A stretch of DNA of 64,000 bases, from NCBI GenBank assembly GCA_033977485.1, contig CM066987.1, positions 85,840,588 through 85,904,587 on the forward strand, read 5' to 3'. The notes beneath the pieces were generated by a model that was not told where the DNA came from, did no database searches, and was given only the letters and a program-made list of their open reading frames with translations. This document shows positions 31,814 through 43,831 of the stretch, in pieces. Source of the DNA: Hydrangea macrophylla (lineage: Eukaryota > Streptophyta > Magnoliopsida > Cornales > Hydrangeaceae). The position numbers and the translations under genes were made by a program. How positions within the stretch are numbered: position 1 is the stretch's first letter; each line of letters begins with the position of its first letter.

Positions 31814-33189
31814 CCGTTTAATCTCATCGTAAATTCTCTTAACCTCCCGAAGAATTTCCTCAGAGCCTCCAAGTGACCTCTCCTCTCCTTAGATTTCATA
31901 ATCATATCGTCCACATACACATCCACCTCTTTATGGATCATGTCGTACAATAACGTGGTAGCGGCCCGCTGATATGTTACTCCTGCATTCTTGAGTCCAA
32001 ATGGCATCACCCTATAGCAGTATGTTCCCCATGGCGTGATAAAAGTGGTTTTCTCTCTATCTTCTGGTGCCATTAGGATCTGGTTATAGCCAGAGAATCC
32101 ATCCATAAAGGACAGAAGCTCATGTCCGGCGATGTTATCAATGAGGACGTCGATATGTGGTAAAGGGAAATCGTCTTTAGGGCTTGCTTTGTTTAGGTCT
32201 CGAAAATCAACGCAAACCCTAACACGACCATCCTTCTTTGGGACAGGCACAATGTTGGCAATCCACTCAGGGTACTCGGTGACCATTAAGAACCCGGCTC
32301 TTAACTGCTTTTCAACCTCCTCTTTGACTTTGAGTGCCCATTCAGGCCTCATTCGCCTAAATTTTTGTTTTACTAGCTTAGAATTTGGGAAAATGGAGAT
32401 GTGGTGTTGGACTATCTCTGGATTAATACCTGGCATATCATTATAAGACCATGCGAAAACATCTTTGAATTCATTTAATAGCTTCATTAATTCTTCGCTT
32501 TCTTCTTTGCCAAGTGTAGAGCCGATAAAGACATTTTGAGGATTATTTTCATTTCCTAGATTAATTGTTAGAGTGTCCTCAATGATTTTACATGCAGATT
32601 CTTTTTCTTTTTCAATTAATTTTTGCAGTTCAATGGGTATTTCATTATTATCACATTCATTAAGCGCGTTCGAGTAGGCAGAATCAGTCATGTTCTCATT
32701 GATTTTCCTTGGAGTGATTACAACAGACATGGAAATTGAAAGACGCCTCATTTGGGCCATTACAGACTCTAGGTGTGGGGGAAACCTATCACTAGACTCA
32801 AAAACCCACTCTCTCTTGTTCTCTCCTCCCAGATCAGTGGTGAAGCATTCTTCCAGATCTCCTGCCTTGGTAACTTCTTCCATCTCTTCTTTCTCAACCC
32901 TTCCTTTGTCGGTCTCCCTCTGATCTACCTCATCTTCCCCGCTCTCGGCTACCTCCTCTACCAGTCCTTTGATGTATTCACCCTTGGCCTTTCCATGATC
33001 TGCTTTCATAACCTTTGTGCTCCCTTCGCCCAACAGATCTTTCATGACAGAGCCGTCTAACGCACCAATCCAATCTTTGGCAGTGACCGACTTGGCAGGC
33101 AGCTTCAAGTATGGATCTTCATATGCAGAAAACTCGTGGGGAAAGAAGATCTCGAACCCTGGCTTTAAACATTTATCTTTCTGGTCCAC
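31810..33189 (-). pseudogene. Reverse transcriptase of element B
   Basis: This open stretch of 459 residues begins with an acidic linker (about 60-200) and then the RT core from about 250. Visible are KKDGRVRVCVDFRDLNKASPKDDFPLP, the first catalytic Asp in SFMDGFSGYNQ, MPFGLKNAGVTYQR, and the YVDD catalytic motif. The order and spelling are typical of plant Tat-lineage RT. The core has no internal stop. The sequence shifts frame soon after YVDD (near 31810). Confidence 0.9.
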
Positions 33190-33207
33190 CCATGGCTCTG
33201 GGAAGCC

Positions 33208-33534
33208 TCAAAAGGGGAAATCTTCTCCTTCCTTCATGAAATATCCATTGAGCGACTTTAGGTAAGGCTCTAGTGGTGCATCGACGGCCTTCTTCTTTTC
33301 CTTCTGCCCTTTCTTGGATGGTTGGTATCCCAGACCGTGAGTGTGAGTCTGAGTAGGGATTTTTGGAAACTCCGGCAGGCCTTGGTGGTTCTTTCCCAAC
33401 CCTAATCCCAGAAAGAAACCCATTTTCTTCATGATTCCTGCGACCAATGGGCTTGCGTACTGGTCAAAGTAAAGAGGCAGGAATTCTTTTGGCTTTTCTT
33501 CTTCAATCATGCCGACAAACTCGAACCCTCCCAA
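33208..33534 (-). pseudogene. G-patch-like segment between protease and RT of element B
   Basis: The Gly-rich run MGFFLGLGLGKNHQG followed by GLGYQPSK resembles a G-patch, an RNA-binding module reported between protease and RT in Tat-type polyproteins. It is in the RT frame and is separated from RT by one TGA at 33208-33210. Confidence 0.6.
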
Positions 33535-34192
33535 TTTTTGCTTCTTCTTCTTGCAGCTGTAATTCTAGAATCGGTGCGCTTGATGATGCTTCGGACGAAC
33601 CAACCCAGCTGTCCCCGAGAATGTCGCAAACCTTGCCCTTCCAAACACATTTGACTTTTTGATGAATGGTGGATGGTATGGCACCCAGGCTATCCAACCA
33701 TGGCCTCCCTAGCAATAAATTAAAAGAGGCGGGGATGTCAATGATTTGAAATTCGGCTTGTTTATCCACTAGTCAGATGACGAGGTTAAGGGAGATGATA
33801 CCCATGACTGCTCTCTGAGTGTTGTCATATGCCCTGACCTTTTGTTGGGACGGCACGAAGGATGATTCATCTAAACCCATATGTTTGGCTGTTCAGAAGG
33901 GGCATACATTCAAAGTAGACCAGTTGTCAATGAGACAAGCGGGCACGGTGTTCCCCAAACATTCAACAGTGACATACAACGGCTTGTAGAGCATGGGTCC
34001 TCCGGGGGGCACGTCATTTGAAAAAAAGGTAATAGCCAAGGTCGGAATTCTGCCAATCATTCCCACGATATCTTCCAGTGCTGTGTTGATGGGAACATCA
34101 GATTGGTTTAGGGCGTCCAACACTACCTGTCTATGGCATTTTGATGCTATCAGCAACCCCCAAATGGTGATATTGGCCTGAGTTTTCTTCAT
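33503..34192 (-). pseudogene. Aspartic protease region of element B, active site altered
   Basis: This begins KKTQANITIWGLLIAS and contains ACLIDNWSTLNVCP, where the family usually has ACLIDNGS-type sequence. The residue after Asp-Asn is Trp instead of Gly, which should destroy the active-site turn. LLGRPWLDSLGAIPS follows. In-frame stops lie near 33893 (fits CGA to TGA) and near 33770. The frame is that of the upstream linker, separated from it by TAG at 34193-34195 (fits CAG to TAG). Confidence 0.82.
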
Positions 34193-34709
34193 CTACTTTA
34201 GAACCCTGTCTTCTTCCTCTTCTTCGTTCATCTTCCCTTTTCCCTTGTCCAACTCTCTGCCTGGATGATCTTCCTCTAGCTCATGCGGTTTAAAGTGTCT
34301 GCCCGACCGAGTTAAATGAATGACTTCTTCCCTTGCCCACAGATTGTCAACTTCTGAATCAACTTTCAGAGTACCATCCCCCATCTCTGTTTCTTTGTCG
34401 CTCTCATACCAAAGATCGTCTTCTACCTGGCTCACGTCTCGACCATCGCTCCCTTGAATCCACCAGCCTGACTGTCCCATTTCACTCTTCTTCGCCTGAT
34501 CCTCCAAAGCACAGATTGTCGAATCCTTAGGTAGCTGGTATGACTTTCTTGGTGTCCCAGCCTTAGTGATTAGCCTAGACGGAACGAAGGATGCTTCTTC
34601 CATCCCCAACAGATAAAGGCCCTGCAGTGGTGGCATAGCTTGATGATTCGGAAACGGATTTCTAGTAACATTTGGAGCTTTGGTAGGTGGTTCTGAAATT
34701 ACTTTGTTA
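34193..34709 (-). pseudogene. Gag-protease linker of element B
   Basis: This begins about NPFPNHQAMPPLQGLYLLGMEEASF and is rich in Glu, Asp and Lys. It is a low-complexity linker between the gag knuckle and the protease, in a frame different from the gag core. No enzymatic domain is seen. Confidence 0.65.
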
Positions 34710-36114
34710 TCAATGAGGTTCTAGATTTCGTGCCTTAATCTCATACACCGATCCATTGAGTGACCCTTCTGCTGATGAAATTTGCAGAAGAGGTCCCCTT
34801 AGAAATTTGGCAGAAGTGGACTTGGTAGAGGTCGAGGTTCCAACTGACGGAGATGCTCCTTTTGCTAACAGTCTATCGAGGGCAATTGATAGTGACACTC
34901 CCAAATCTGAGAACTTCCTTGGTGCTTTGTCCCCTCCTCTCCTCGTTGTTATGTCAAATTTCCTTTCTGGCCCATTCAGTGCATTGACATCGGTGGGGCC
35001 GGAGTGACCCCCCATTTGTCCTCCGTTGGACCCGTAGTTTGGCCTCCTGTACCGGTTTGGTTGTTCCTCTCTCTTGATTACCCCCTTGGATTGCATCTTC
35101 TATCCTCGTCCCGACATCGAAAACCTCAGCAAAGGTGTTGATTGACTGGAATCTCATATTTTCTTGGTACACTGGCTGTAGGTTCTTCATCAGCATTCGG
35201 ATCTGGTCCTTCTCAGACGGCCTTTGTACCATTTTAGCTGCCTTTCCCCTCCATCTACTCAGGTATTCGGCGAATGATTCTTTGTTCCCTTGCCTAGTGG
35301 TCTCCAAATCTCGGACAGTGACATCTAAATCTTGATTATACTCGTATTGTGCCATAAATGCTTTGATTACTTTCTCCCACACCCTGGTTTTGTTTGGTTT
35401 GAGAGTAAGATACCATGATAAAGCAGCCCCGGTCAGAGTCTGTTGGAATAGGACTGCCATCATGGTTGTGCTCAGCCCACTTAGTTGGAAAGCCCCAATA
35501 CACATCCTTACATGGCTGCGAGGATTCCCAGTCCCGTCAAACTTGTCAAAAATCGGCATCTTAAACCCGGCAGGCAGCGTCTCATGGACCCCGTCGTATA
35601 GACCTTCCAACACCATCAAATAAATGTCGACCCCTTGAGCCTTGCGCATTACCCTTTCCAACTTCTCTATTTTCTCGGTCAGTAGCTTCTCCTTCTCACC
35701 TTTCTCTCTGTATCTGTTGGCCCGTAGTGCATCAGTCCATTGTGCCTCCTGGTCATCGAACCAATCTCCTTCCCCTCCTCCCAGAGGTGGGTCCATAACA
35801 GGTGGAATTGCATGTTGTGGTCGGCGATTCAGTTCTTCTATCATCCCCATCATGCGGTTCATATTTTTGGCCTGTCGCCTCATTTGATCCGCTTGTTGTT
35901 CTACCAGTGTCCTTAACCCAACTATTTCTTCGTTGTTTCTTTCTTCGGCCATGTCAGCGTATTCTCTTCTTACCAGCCTCGCCGTGGGATCCCTAAACCA
36001 CGCTTGATTCGACGTTGATGCTATTTTTGCCCCTACAACAAATTTTGAAATTTTCTTTTTAAGACTTTTTGCCCACTTTCTTTTGTCACACAAAGACACA
36101 TTTTTAAAAGACAT
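34710..36114 (-). pseudogene. gag: Gag of element B (Ogre/Tat type), frameshifted
   Basis: The gag core is in one frame from 36114. The likely start is the Met at 35952, because the sequence from there matches the start of A's Gag. It includes a coiled N-terminus, FDGTGNPRSH, AALSWYLTL, TRVWE, DLETTRQG, YLSRWRGKAAKM and GTRIEDAI. Near 35090 a one-base shift at a run of C moves the frame, and another shift leads to the CCHC knuckle CKFHQQKGHSMDRC (34745-34786), followed by a TAG that fits CAG. A's Gag retains these parts in one frame. Confidence 0.87.
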
Positions 36115-37132
36115 TTAGTAAAAACTTTTTTATATGTCACACGGATGCAATGCATGTGTGTGTGTGTGCCTATTCTATATGCCGAAGAAAAGAAAGCCCT
36201 AATCCTAACATATGGACATATAGGCACATAAAATCCTCACCCATGTCAAGTACGCTAACTTCTCCTTTCATTGTGATCTCACTACCCTCTCGGAGGTTGG
36301 ATATTCAAAATTTTTCAAAATTCATTTGAAAAGCTTTCCTTGGATGGTAAAAAGATTTTGAAAACAATGCTTGAGAATGCTTTTTGAGATGTTAAACATT
36401 CTTCTACAAAAAATAATTTCAAGGATTTTCAAATTTTTCTTTTGAAGATGATCAAGTGAAATATGTCTTAACAATGGTTAGTTTGGGAATTTTAATTGAA
36501 AGGAGAAAAAGATTTTTTTGAAAAGGTAATCAAAAACCTTGAGAAAAATCTTTGGGTAGGGGGATCACATGACCGGATTGTCACCGTTCTTTCCATGAAT
36601 TTGGATACATATAAGGTCAATGATGCTTAGCTAAACATGATATAAGAAGTATAATCTTATAATCAAGGTTCGGCATGTTCTCCAAATGTCGTGGAACATG
36701 AGGAGAAATTGCTAAAAGGTGATTAAAAGATTATACATCTTTCATCAAGCAATTATCGTCATCATCTCAAGTAATCCCTTCCGGGCATACAAAACTTCCT
36801 AGCATATAATCCTAATCAAGAGTTGATTTCCTAAGATTGAAAGGTTCTATAGAAACTACTATGCAAAAGCTGGGTTTTGGTCAAATAAGGGACCCTTGAC
36901 ACACATCCGATAAGATGCTTAATATACCAAATCATGGTACGAGATCAAGGGTGATCACACAGTCCCATGATGACTTGACCGACCGGGTTGCTCCGAGCCT
37001 CCAAGGTCATAGTTCCGTGCAATCGACTGGCTGGACATGCAAGTGAAATGCAACAGGCACACAAAGATTAATTAATTCGATTAAAAGGATATTTTTCAAG
37101 TCTAATCCTCGAGTGAACCCAAAATCAGAATT
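36115..37132 (-). other. Leader of element B between primer site and gag
   Basis: This is about 1 kb of AT-rich untranslated leader with a short (TG)n at about 36150-36170. No coding domain is recognised. Confidence 0.7.
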
Positions 37133-37182
37133 CTGGTCTGCGAAACCAGAGATTCTGGGTTCGATCCCCAGCAGAGTCGCCA
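37133..37182 (-). other. Extended tRNA-Arg primer site of element B (50 nt, tRNA positions 27-76)
   Basis: The + strand reads as the 3' two-thirds of a tRNA: anticodon arm CTGGT-CTGCGAA-ACCAG, variable loop AGATT, T arm CTGGG-TTCGATC-CCCAG, acceptor CAGAGTC, discriminator G and CCA. That is exactly 50 nt, numbering 27-76. It abuts the LTR through the same GAT spacer used by element A. The standard 18-nt PBS is its last part (37165-37182). The anticodon reads GCG, where the plant gene (from memory) reads ACG. This is not a tRNA gene: it lacks the 5' half and encodes CCA. Confidence 0.88.
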
Positions 37183-37401
37183 GATTGTGGATATCGCAAT
37201 TTTTCTTACCCACAGCTTTTTCTTTTAAAGTTCTTTTAAATTTCAAATTCAAAACAAATGAATCGCCACTTAATTTTTAAAAGGAAAATCAAGAAACCAT
37301 TTTAAAGCAACTGATCTTTTGCGAAACCAAAGATTAACTAGGTCCGGGGATTATGGAATGAGAAGGGAAGGAACCCATCGGACTAAAACACCCCTTTTCA
37401 T

Positions 37402-37417
37402 CCTATCTCGCGATAGG
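37402..37417 (-). other. Six-base-pair hairpin near the end of B U5
   Basis: CCTATC-TCGC-GATAGG. It is the positional equivalent of 26400-26415 in element A, with two compensatory pair changes. Confidence 0.75.
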
Positions 37418-39589
37418 CCTCTACTTAACATCCTTTTAATTGAATTACTAATCTAAGAATGCCCTCAACTAATACATAAATATACGTATACATTACACAA
37501 ACATGTCAAAATGGTGTAAAATTACCGATTTACAAAATATCATTCAAAAGCCACATAATTCAAGTAGCAAGCAATATGATATGCAATAAAGAACAAGAGA
37601 ACTTACCCGGGATCCAGCCGCGAATATTAAACGTGCAATGCATGCGATTTAAATAAAAACTAGGAAAAGAGTCTCTAATCCACATATATACATTTAAGGC
37701 AAAATCTTAATTCTAATGTGTCGCGCATAAAGGTCAAGAAAATCGATAAAATCAAGAAATTAAAATAAATTAAGAGGATTTCAAGAAATCATACCTTAAC
37801 AGCGCTGCAAAACAAAGGATTAGTCCACATGCTATACAAGATACGAAGTTAGAAATAACAACCCTGAATTTCTAACTTAAATCTATCAAGTGTAATTAAA
37901 TCTAGAGCAACCGAGTCTTAATTATAAGTGTCAAGCCATATGGATGAATATGTACATGACAAGAATAATCGTGAAATACTCGGTGATATAGATCACTTAA
38001 ACTTTAAATTCAAGTTTAACTAATTATTATTGAAACATAGTTTGACTCTTGACTCATGAAAATATCATCTAAGCCATTATTCATAAGATTGATTGAACTT
38101 GCAGAATTCTGGAAATTGCTGAGAGCAGATCATGACTTTAAAGAAATAAAAGACATGGTTCCCATGGTTTGATCTTGATGAGTTTTGGACACACGATGCC
38201 TCTGTGTGTCTATTTTTTAACCCAAAAAATAAATCAGAGTTCCAACGGTTGGATCTCCGGGAATTGGACAAAAACCATACATCACTCAGCATTCTACAAC
38301 CTCCTGTCCAGAGTTCTTGTACGATTTTTTAAAATTAGCAAAAAGATCAGAAATGCTTTGTTATTTTTAGGGTGACTTCTTAACACATTAATCTACTTAG
38401 AAAAAATTATTTTGAGTCACAAATACTTTATTAAGGTTCTGATTTACTTATTTCAAAAGAGTGTTACTGTTCTAAAACTCTGGGCAGATTGTAGTGACTT
38501 CACAAAACTCATGACCAAACCACTTTAAACATGAAATCTCCTTAAAACAAAATTTACAGTGGTAAAACATTGTGTTATTGACACTTTACCGTTGGTTTCA
38601 TTCAGTTTCAACGGTCTGATTTCGAACTAAAAATCTTTGATCAAAATTGATTTATGAACCCACTATTTCATTGTCAAGTTCGACTTTTATTTGTTAACCC
38701 CAACTATTAAACCATGAAGTTGGACTTAAACTAAACCATTTTCTCTTACCATTTGATGGTCATCGGAGGCTAAAGACCTTTATATTTGTAGATTTCAAAT
38801 GAAGTATGAATGGATTTTATGAAATCTGAAGATAATGAATCTAAACCATGGAGATGGGCTTAGACTCAAACTACTTTCTCCTCCCACTTGATGGTCATTG
38901 GAGATGAAGATATGACTAATACTCATGACCCTTCAAGAGTCTCAAGAGAGAAGTACAAACAAACATAGCTAATACCCATAGGTTTTCAAAGAATATGGAA
39001 GGGGATTCCATGAAACGTTAAGTTAAAGAATCCCAAACCATGGTGGGGGTTTAGACTCATTTACTTGCTCTTAAGTAAAGGATGATCAACCTTGACTCTC
39101 ATGGGGGAGCACAAGCTTATATGGAATCAAGGGATCCAACTCATGAGATTCAAGTAAAGTATGGAAGACTTCTAAGAATCTCAAGAGAGAAGTATAAACA
39201 AGGAAGAAGAGAAGAAGGAACTAAAAGAAAAGGCAATTAAAGTTTGCAAGTTCCCTAATAAAGCTTCTAAAAAAGGTTAATCAAAAGACCAAGTAGTTTT
39301 AAGATTAGAAGTTCAAAAGAATGAAGAAAAACAACTTGTGGTTAGAGGATCACCTCCAAACTATCCTCAAAGCTTCTCTCCTATGGAGATCTTCCAAGCT
39401 CTTCTCTCTAAAAAATGTGTTAGTGTAATGGTAGTTATTTCTTGTATTGTGCTCCCAAGGAAGATCCTCCCTCTTTTATAGACAAAATTACCAAGTATTC
39501 TCAGTAAATTCGGAGTAAAAGACAGGTGCAAACATCTCATTTGGTGGTACAATACGTACTTCCTGAAAATAGACAGACTGCTGTAGAAG

Positions 39590-39905
39590 GCAGCAGTCAA
39601 AAATCCTTTGCGGCAGTCAGTGGATGCCGCTGCGGCACTCCGTGAAAGCCGTGGCGGCATTCCATGACTGCCGCGCGACTCTCAGTAAGTGGCGCGCCAA
39701 ATTATTGATTGCAGCGTTTTTGTCAACCTTACTTTATCAGTTTTTTGTCTTTATCAGCATACATATACGTATTGTACCACAAAATACGGACTGTTAAAGA
39801 AAACGGCAGTCAGAAATTGTCGGCGACACTCAGTAAATGTCGGTCCGACATTCTGTGACTGCCGTTCGGCACTCGCTGAGTGCCGCAAACAACTGCCGTG
39901 TGCCG
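39590..39905. repeat. TGCCGC / GCGGCACTC word cluster in B U3
   Basis: More than ten related words (GCGGCAGTC, TGCCGC, GCGGCACTC, CGGCATTCC, ACTGCCG) lie in two groups, 110-430 bp upstream of the - strand TATA box. A 45-bp AT-rich patch separates the groups. Confidence 0.75.
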
Positions 39906-40169
39906 GTTTCTGTTGAACTTCCCCTTTTAAGGTCTTTTCTTTTCTCATTTTTCTTAAAAAAACTTTTTTTCGAAGACCTTTTCCAAAAGTGATGTTTTAT
40001 ACCTGAATTCTCCTAAACACTTGGTATTTCATTCTGTGAAAATTTTACCGCGTTTGGAGAACTTTCTGAAGAGCTTGGAACACTTCGAATCTTTCGGTCC
40101 TTGTCATCATCGGATATGGAGGTGACACTCTCCTTAATTCAACGTTTGGTCAAAATTGGGGTGTCTACA

Positions 40170-42428
40170 ATGCCCTTTGGCTTATGCAATGCACCTACCA
40201 CCTTTCAGCGGTGCATGTTAAGCATATTCAGTGATATGGTTGAACAGATACTCGGGGTCTTCATGGATGACTTCTCAGTGTTTGGCCATAGTTTCGATAA
40301 CTGCCTGGAAAACCTTGAGAATGTGTTAGCAAGATGCGAGGACAAACACTTAGTACTAAATTGGGAAAAGTGTCACTTCATGGTGACTAAGGGAATTGTC
40401 CTCGGCCACATTATTTATGAAAAAGGTATCCAAGTCGATAAAGCAAAAATCGATATAATTTCAAATCTACCTGTCCCTCGTACAGTCAGAGACATCCAAT
40501 ATTTTCTAGGACATGCTAGATTCTATCGACGCTTTATCCAAAATTTTAGTGCAATCTCCCGACCACTGTGTCAACTGTTGGCTAAAGACATGCCATTCGA
40601 ATGGTCAGAGGACTGTCAAATATCTTTTGATGTACTAAAAGAACACCTTACCTCCGCATCGATAATACAGGCACCCGATTGGAGTTTGTCGTTTGAGTTA
40701 ATGTGCGATGCTAGCGACTATGCCATTGGCGCAGTTCTAGGACAGAGGAAGGACAACAAGCCTTATGTAATCTACTATGCTAGCCGAACACTTACCGAAA
40801 CTCAAATGAATTATACGACTACCGAGAAAGAGCTACTGGCAATAGTATTCGCGCTGGACAAATTCAGGTCTTATGTAATAGGGTCCCCAATAGTCTGTTT
40901 TACAGACCACTCGGCCCTCAAGTACCTGCTATCTAAGAAAGACGCGAAATAGAGGCTTATCCGCTGGATACTCCTACTCCAGGAATTTGATATTACTATC
41001 AAGGATAAAAAGGGAGTAGAGAATGTGGTCGCCGATCATTTATCTCGGTTGACATTCACTGACAACACTGAGCCTGTACCTATAAAAGATGAATTCCCAG
41101 ACGAGCAACTGATGGCTGTCTCCAGTTTGCCTTGGTACGCAGATATAATAAATTATCTTGTTACAGGAGAGACTCCAAGTCATTGGTTAAATCAGGATAA
41201 GAAAAGGTTCCTTTCGTTCGCACGCCATTTTTTCTTCGATGACCCTTACTTATTTAAGTATTGTGCTGATCAGGTCATCAGGCGTTGCGTTCCGAATGAG
41301 GACATAACTGTATTTTTGGCCTCCTGTCATTTTGAAGCCTACGGTGGCAATTTTGCCTCCCAAAAGACCGCACACAAAGTATTGCACAACGGCTTCTATT
41401 GGCCCACCGTGTTCAAAGATGCCTACGCTTTTTGTAAATCGTGCCAGCGATGTCAAAAGCTTGGTACAATTTTGAAAAGGAATTCGATGCCCTTAACTCC
41501 CATCATTATAATTGAAATATTCGATTGTTGGGGCATCGACTTCATGGGCCTGTTCACTAAATCTAATAACTATGAATATATACTCCTTGCTATAGAATAT
41601 ATATCAAAATGGGTAGAAGCGATACCGACGAGACACAATGACCATAAAACGGTAAGGTCCTTTCTTAAGAAAAATATCTTATCGCGTTTCGGAACCCCAA
41701 AAGCCCTAATAAGTGACCAAGGCAAACACTTTTGCAATACGCTGTTGGAATCACTACTCAAGAAATACGGGGTGAATCACAAGATCGCTCTAGCCTACCA
41801 CCCACAAACAAACGGGCAGGCAGAGTTGGCTAACCGTGAAATCAAGCACATTTTAGAAAAGACGGTTAGTTTCAACAGAAAAGACTGGGCTTATAAACTG
41901 ACTGATGCTCTTTGGGCGTACCGTACTGCCTACAAGACAAATTTGGGAATGTCCCCATATAGGCTAGTGTATGGTAAGACATGTCACCTCCCCGTTGAAA
42001 TTGAGCACAAAGCATATTGGGCGACACGCTCATTAAATTTTGACATTAAAGAAGGAGGTCATCTCCGGAAACTCCAATTGGAAGAACTGGAAGAACTTCG
42101 TCGAGATGCGTATGACAATGCTAAACTTCATAAGGAAAGGTTGAAGGCTCGCCACGATAGAACAATTTTTCAAAAATCTTTCGAGCCTGGATTGAAAGTT
42201 TTACTATACGATTCGCACCTTCATCTCTTCCCAGGTAAACTCCGATCTCGGTGGACAGGACCCTTCACAGTCAAATCTGTCTTTCCACATGGGGCCGTCG
42301 AATTATTTAATCCTAAGAACGACGGAAGTTTCAAAGTCAATGGCCAAAGGGTAAAACCGTTCTTAGAAGATTTCCAACCAGAGGTCGAGCACATCCAACT
42401 AGATGAGCCCGACTATGCCTCAACCTAG
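40170..42428 (+). pseudogene. pol: Pol of element C: RT (3' part), RNase H and integrase
   Basis: The frame enters RT at MPFGLCNAPTTFQRCM and continues with FMDDFSVFG (catalytic Asp pair), RNase H (MCDASDYAIGAVLGQ, TTTEKELLAIVFA, TDHSALKYLL), integrase HHCC finger, and the DDE core ([23 protein letters not shown]). The C-terminal domain ends RWTGPFTV and [13 protein letters not shown]. There is one stop, TAG at 40950-40952, in place of the usual Gln before RLIRW. The zinc finger has Asn where the second His is expected (YGGNF). An upstream open frame from 40101 is LTR sequence of element B read through into C. Confidence 0.9.
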
Positions 42429-42575
42429 AACGCTCAAGTGCGTTTTAACCATGTTGTTGTACTTTTTCTTTTACTGTTTCTCGTTTTGTTTTGTTCTTTT
42501 GTTTATCCATTTCATTTTTAGTGTGACCTTGATCGTATTTTGATATTCCATTTTTATCTCGTGCAGGCTTCCAAC

Positions 42576-42914
42576 ATGAGAGATGACGATGTTCACTCGA
42601 TAGGGTCATGGGCTGATTCAGAATATCAGAATCCACCGTGGACTGTTGATGAAATAGAATTCTGCTTATCTCCATACCAAGGGCCAAGAGCGGAAGACGT
42701 CGTTGACCTAACCCACGGATACATCCCATACGAACCTGCTCTCCTCCAGATCAATCCATTTGAGCACATGGAATTCCATGAAGAGGAGGGAGAACCAGAA
42801 GGATATGCTGTGTGAGAAGTCGATGACACTCTGATGGAACAGTGGGAAAATGACTCAATGTGGGAGCCATGGGAAGAAGAAGACTTACAGGATGTGGTAC
42901 CCCGAATGCTATAA
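42576..42914 (+). pseudogene. Short acidic ORF 1 downstream of pol in element C
   Basis: The ATG at 42576 follows a splice-acceptor-like pyrimidine tract ending TCGTGCAG. The 79-residue ORF is acidic (FHEEEGEPEGY) and stops at TGA 42813-42815. In the same frame the sequence continues acidic and Trp-rich (MEQWEND, MWEPWEEEDL) to 42914. The TGA therefore probably replaced CGA in a protein of about 112 residues. No known domain is recognised. Confidence 0.5.
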
Positions 42915-43189
42915 TGCCGTATTCACATATGTTAACGACTTCCTGGTCATCCAAGTGGTTCCCTACATGTATGTGCACGTGAGTTATTTGTTGTTCCAGC
43001 TTCAATGCCCTCTACCTGCTAGTGCACCTGGGAATATTCGGCCAATAGTGAGGTTAACTCTGGGTCACATTCCTTTTATCTTTCTTTTCATGTTGCTTTG
43101 TTTAATTCTTCCTGTTTGATCTTTCTTTTGCTCTAGTTAATTTATTTTCTTCATTTCCTTTTTGTTTCCCTTTGTCATGGAATATCACT

Positions 43190-43501
43190 ATGAATCCACC
43201 ATTTCCACCGTTGTACCTTCCACATCAACTCTTTCATGGATTTGGACCATACATAAGGTCCCCGGGTACTCCTCCGCAAGTGGAACGTCCGATGCGTAAT
43301 TACACTCTGTTATCCTTGTCTCCATCCTGATCCCCTATTGTCGGTGGAATCAATTCCTTAGAGAGTTCGGACTTGCTCGATGATGTCCTCGCCGCTTTCC
43401 GCTTGTTTTGGGAAAGGGAATCATCAAGTTTAGACTCTACATTTGAAGTTCCGGCAGAGAAGGAGGTTGTGGAAGACGAAATCTTCCTGCTTGACGAATA
43501 A
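43190..43501 (+). pseudogene. Short ORF 2 downstream of pol in element C
   Basis: A frame of 103 codons starts with a Pro-rich segment (MNPPFPPLYLPHQLF), has one TGA at 43328-43330, and ends with an acidic tail (EVVEDEIFLLDE). An upstream pyrimidine tract could serve as a splice acceptor. The product is unknown. Confidence 0.4.
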
Positions 43502-43831
43502 TGTTTCACTTCAATTGTTTTGTTTTCATTTCATATTTCTTTCATCAATTGGAGTGTATTCTTAGACAAAGTTTTTTTTATTTCAGCTTTATTTTAGTTT
43601 TTCTTTTTCAATAAGGTTTTAAAGACCATGTTGGGGGCAATAATATTGCAAGTGGATGCTATTAGAAAGATTTATTTATATAAATTTGCAATTTTATACT
43701 ATGAGGATGTTGTTTTTGGCTTGCATTTCTTGTAAATGAACTGTTTTATCACTATTCTGTATGGCCAGACCATGGTTGGTTAGTTGGGGGTGTATAATTT
43801 CTCAATTCTATGATCCTGTAGAATTTTCAAG

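Larger units (their letters stand above)
29415..40169 (-). mobile_element. Element B: Ogre/Tat II-type Ty3/gypsy retrotransposon, decayed, 5' part
   Basis: Reading right to left: 5' LTR (37186-40169), extended tRNA-Arg primer site (37133-37182), leader, gag, protease, G-patch, RT, RNase H, a second archaeal-type RNase H, and integrase broken by element A at 29414/29415. The 3' remainder lies left of the window. The dual RNase H and tRNA-Arg PBS mark the Tat lineage. The polyprotein passes through three frames and carries about ten in-frame stops. The LTR start TGTAGACACCCCA is shared with A, but most of the LTR is not. B is inserted in the RT of element C at 40169/40170. Confidence 0.88.
37186..40169 (-). 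repeat. 5' LTR of element B (2984 bp)
   Basis: Bounded by TGTGGATATC and GTGTCTACA, so on the - strand TG...CA. The TATA box reads TATAAAAGAGG on the - strand at 39473-39481. Upstream of it (39590-39905) is a cluster of TGCCGC/GCGGCA words. The U5 end contains the hairpin 37402-37417 and conserved GACTAAAACACCC. The right end joins element C inside its RT. No partner LTR is in the window. Confidence 0.88.

Noticed and set aside
37133..37182. A tRNA-Arg gene
   Set aside because: Only positions 27-76 are present, CCA is encoded, and it sits exactly at the PBS of element B.
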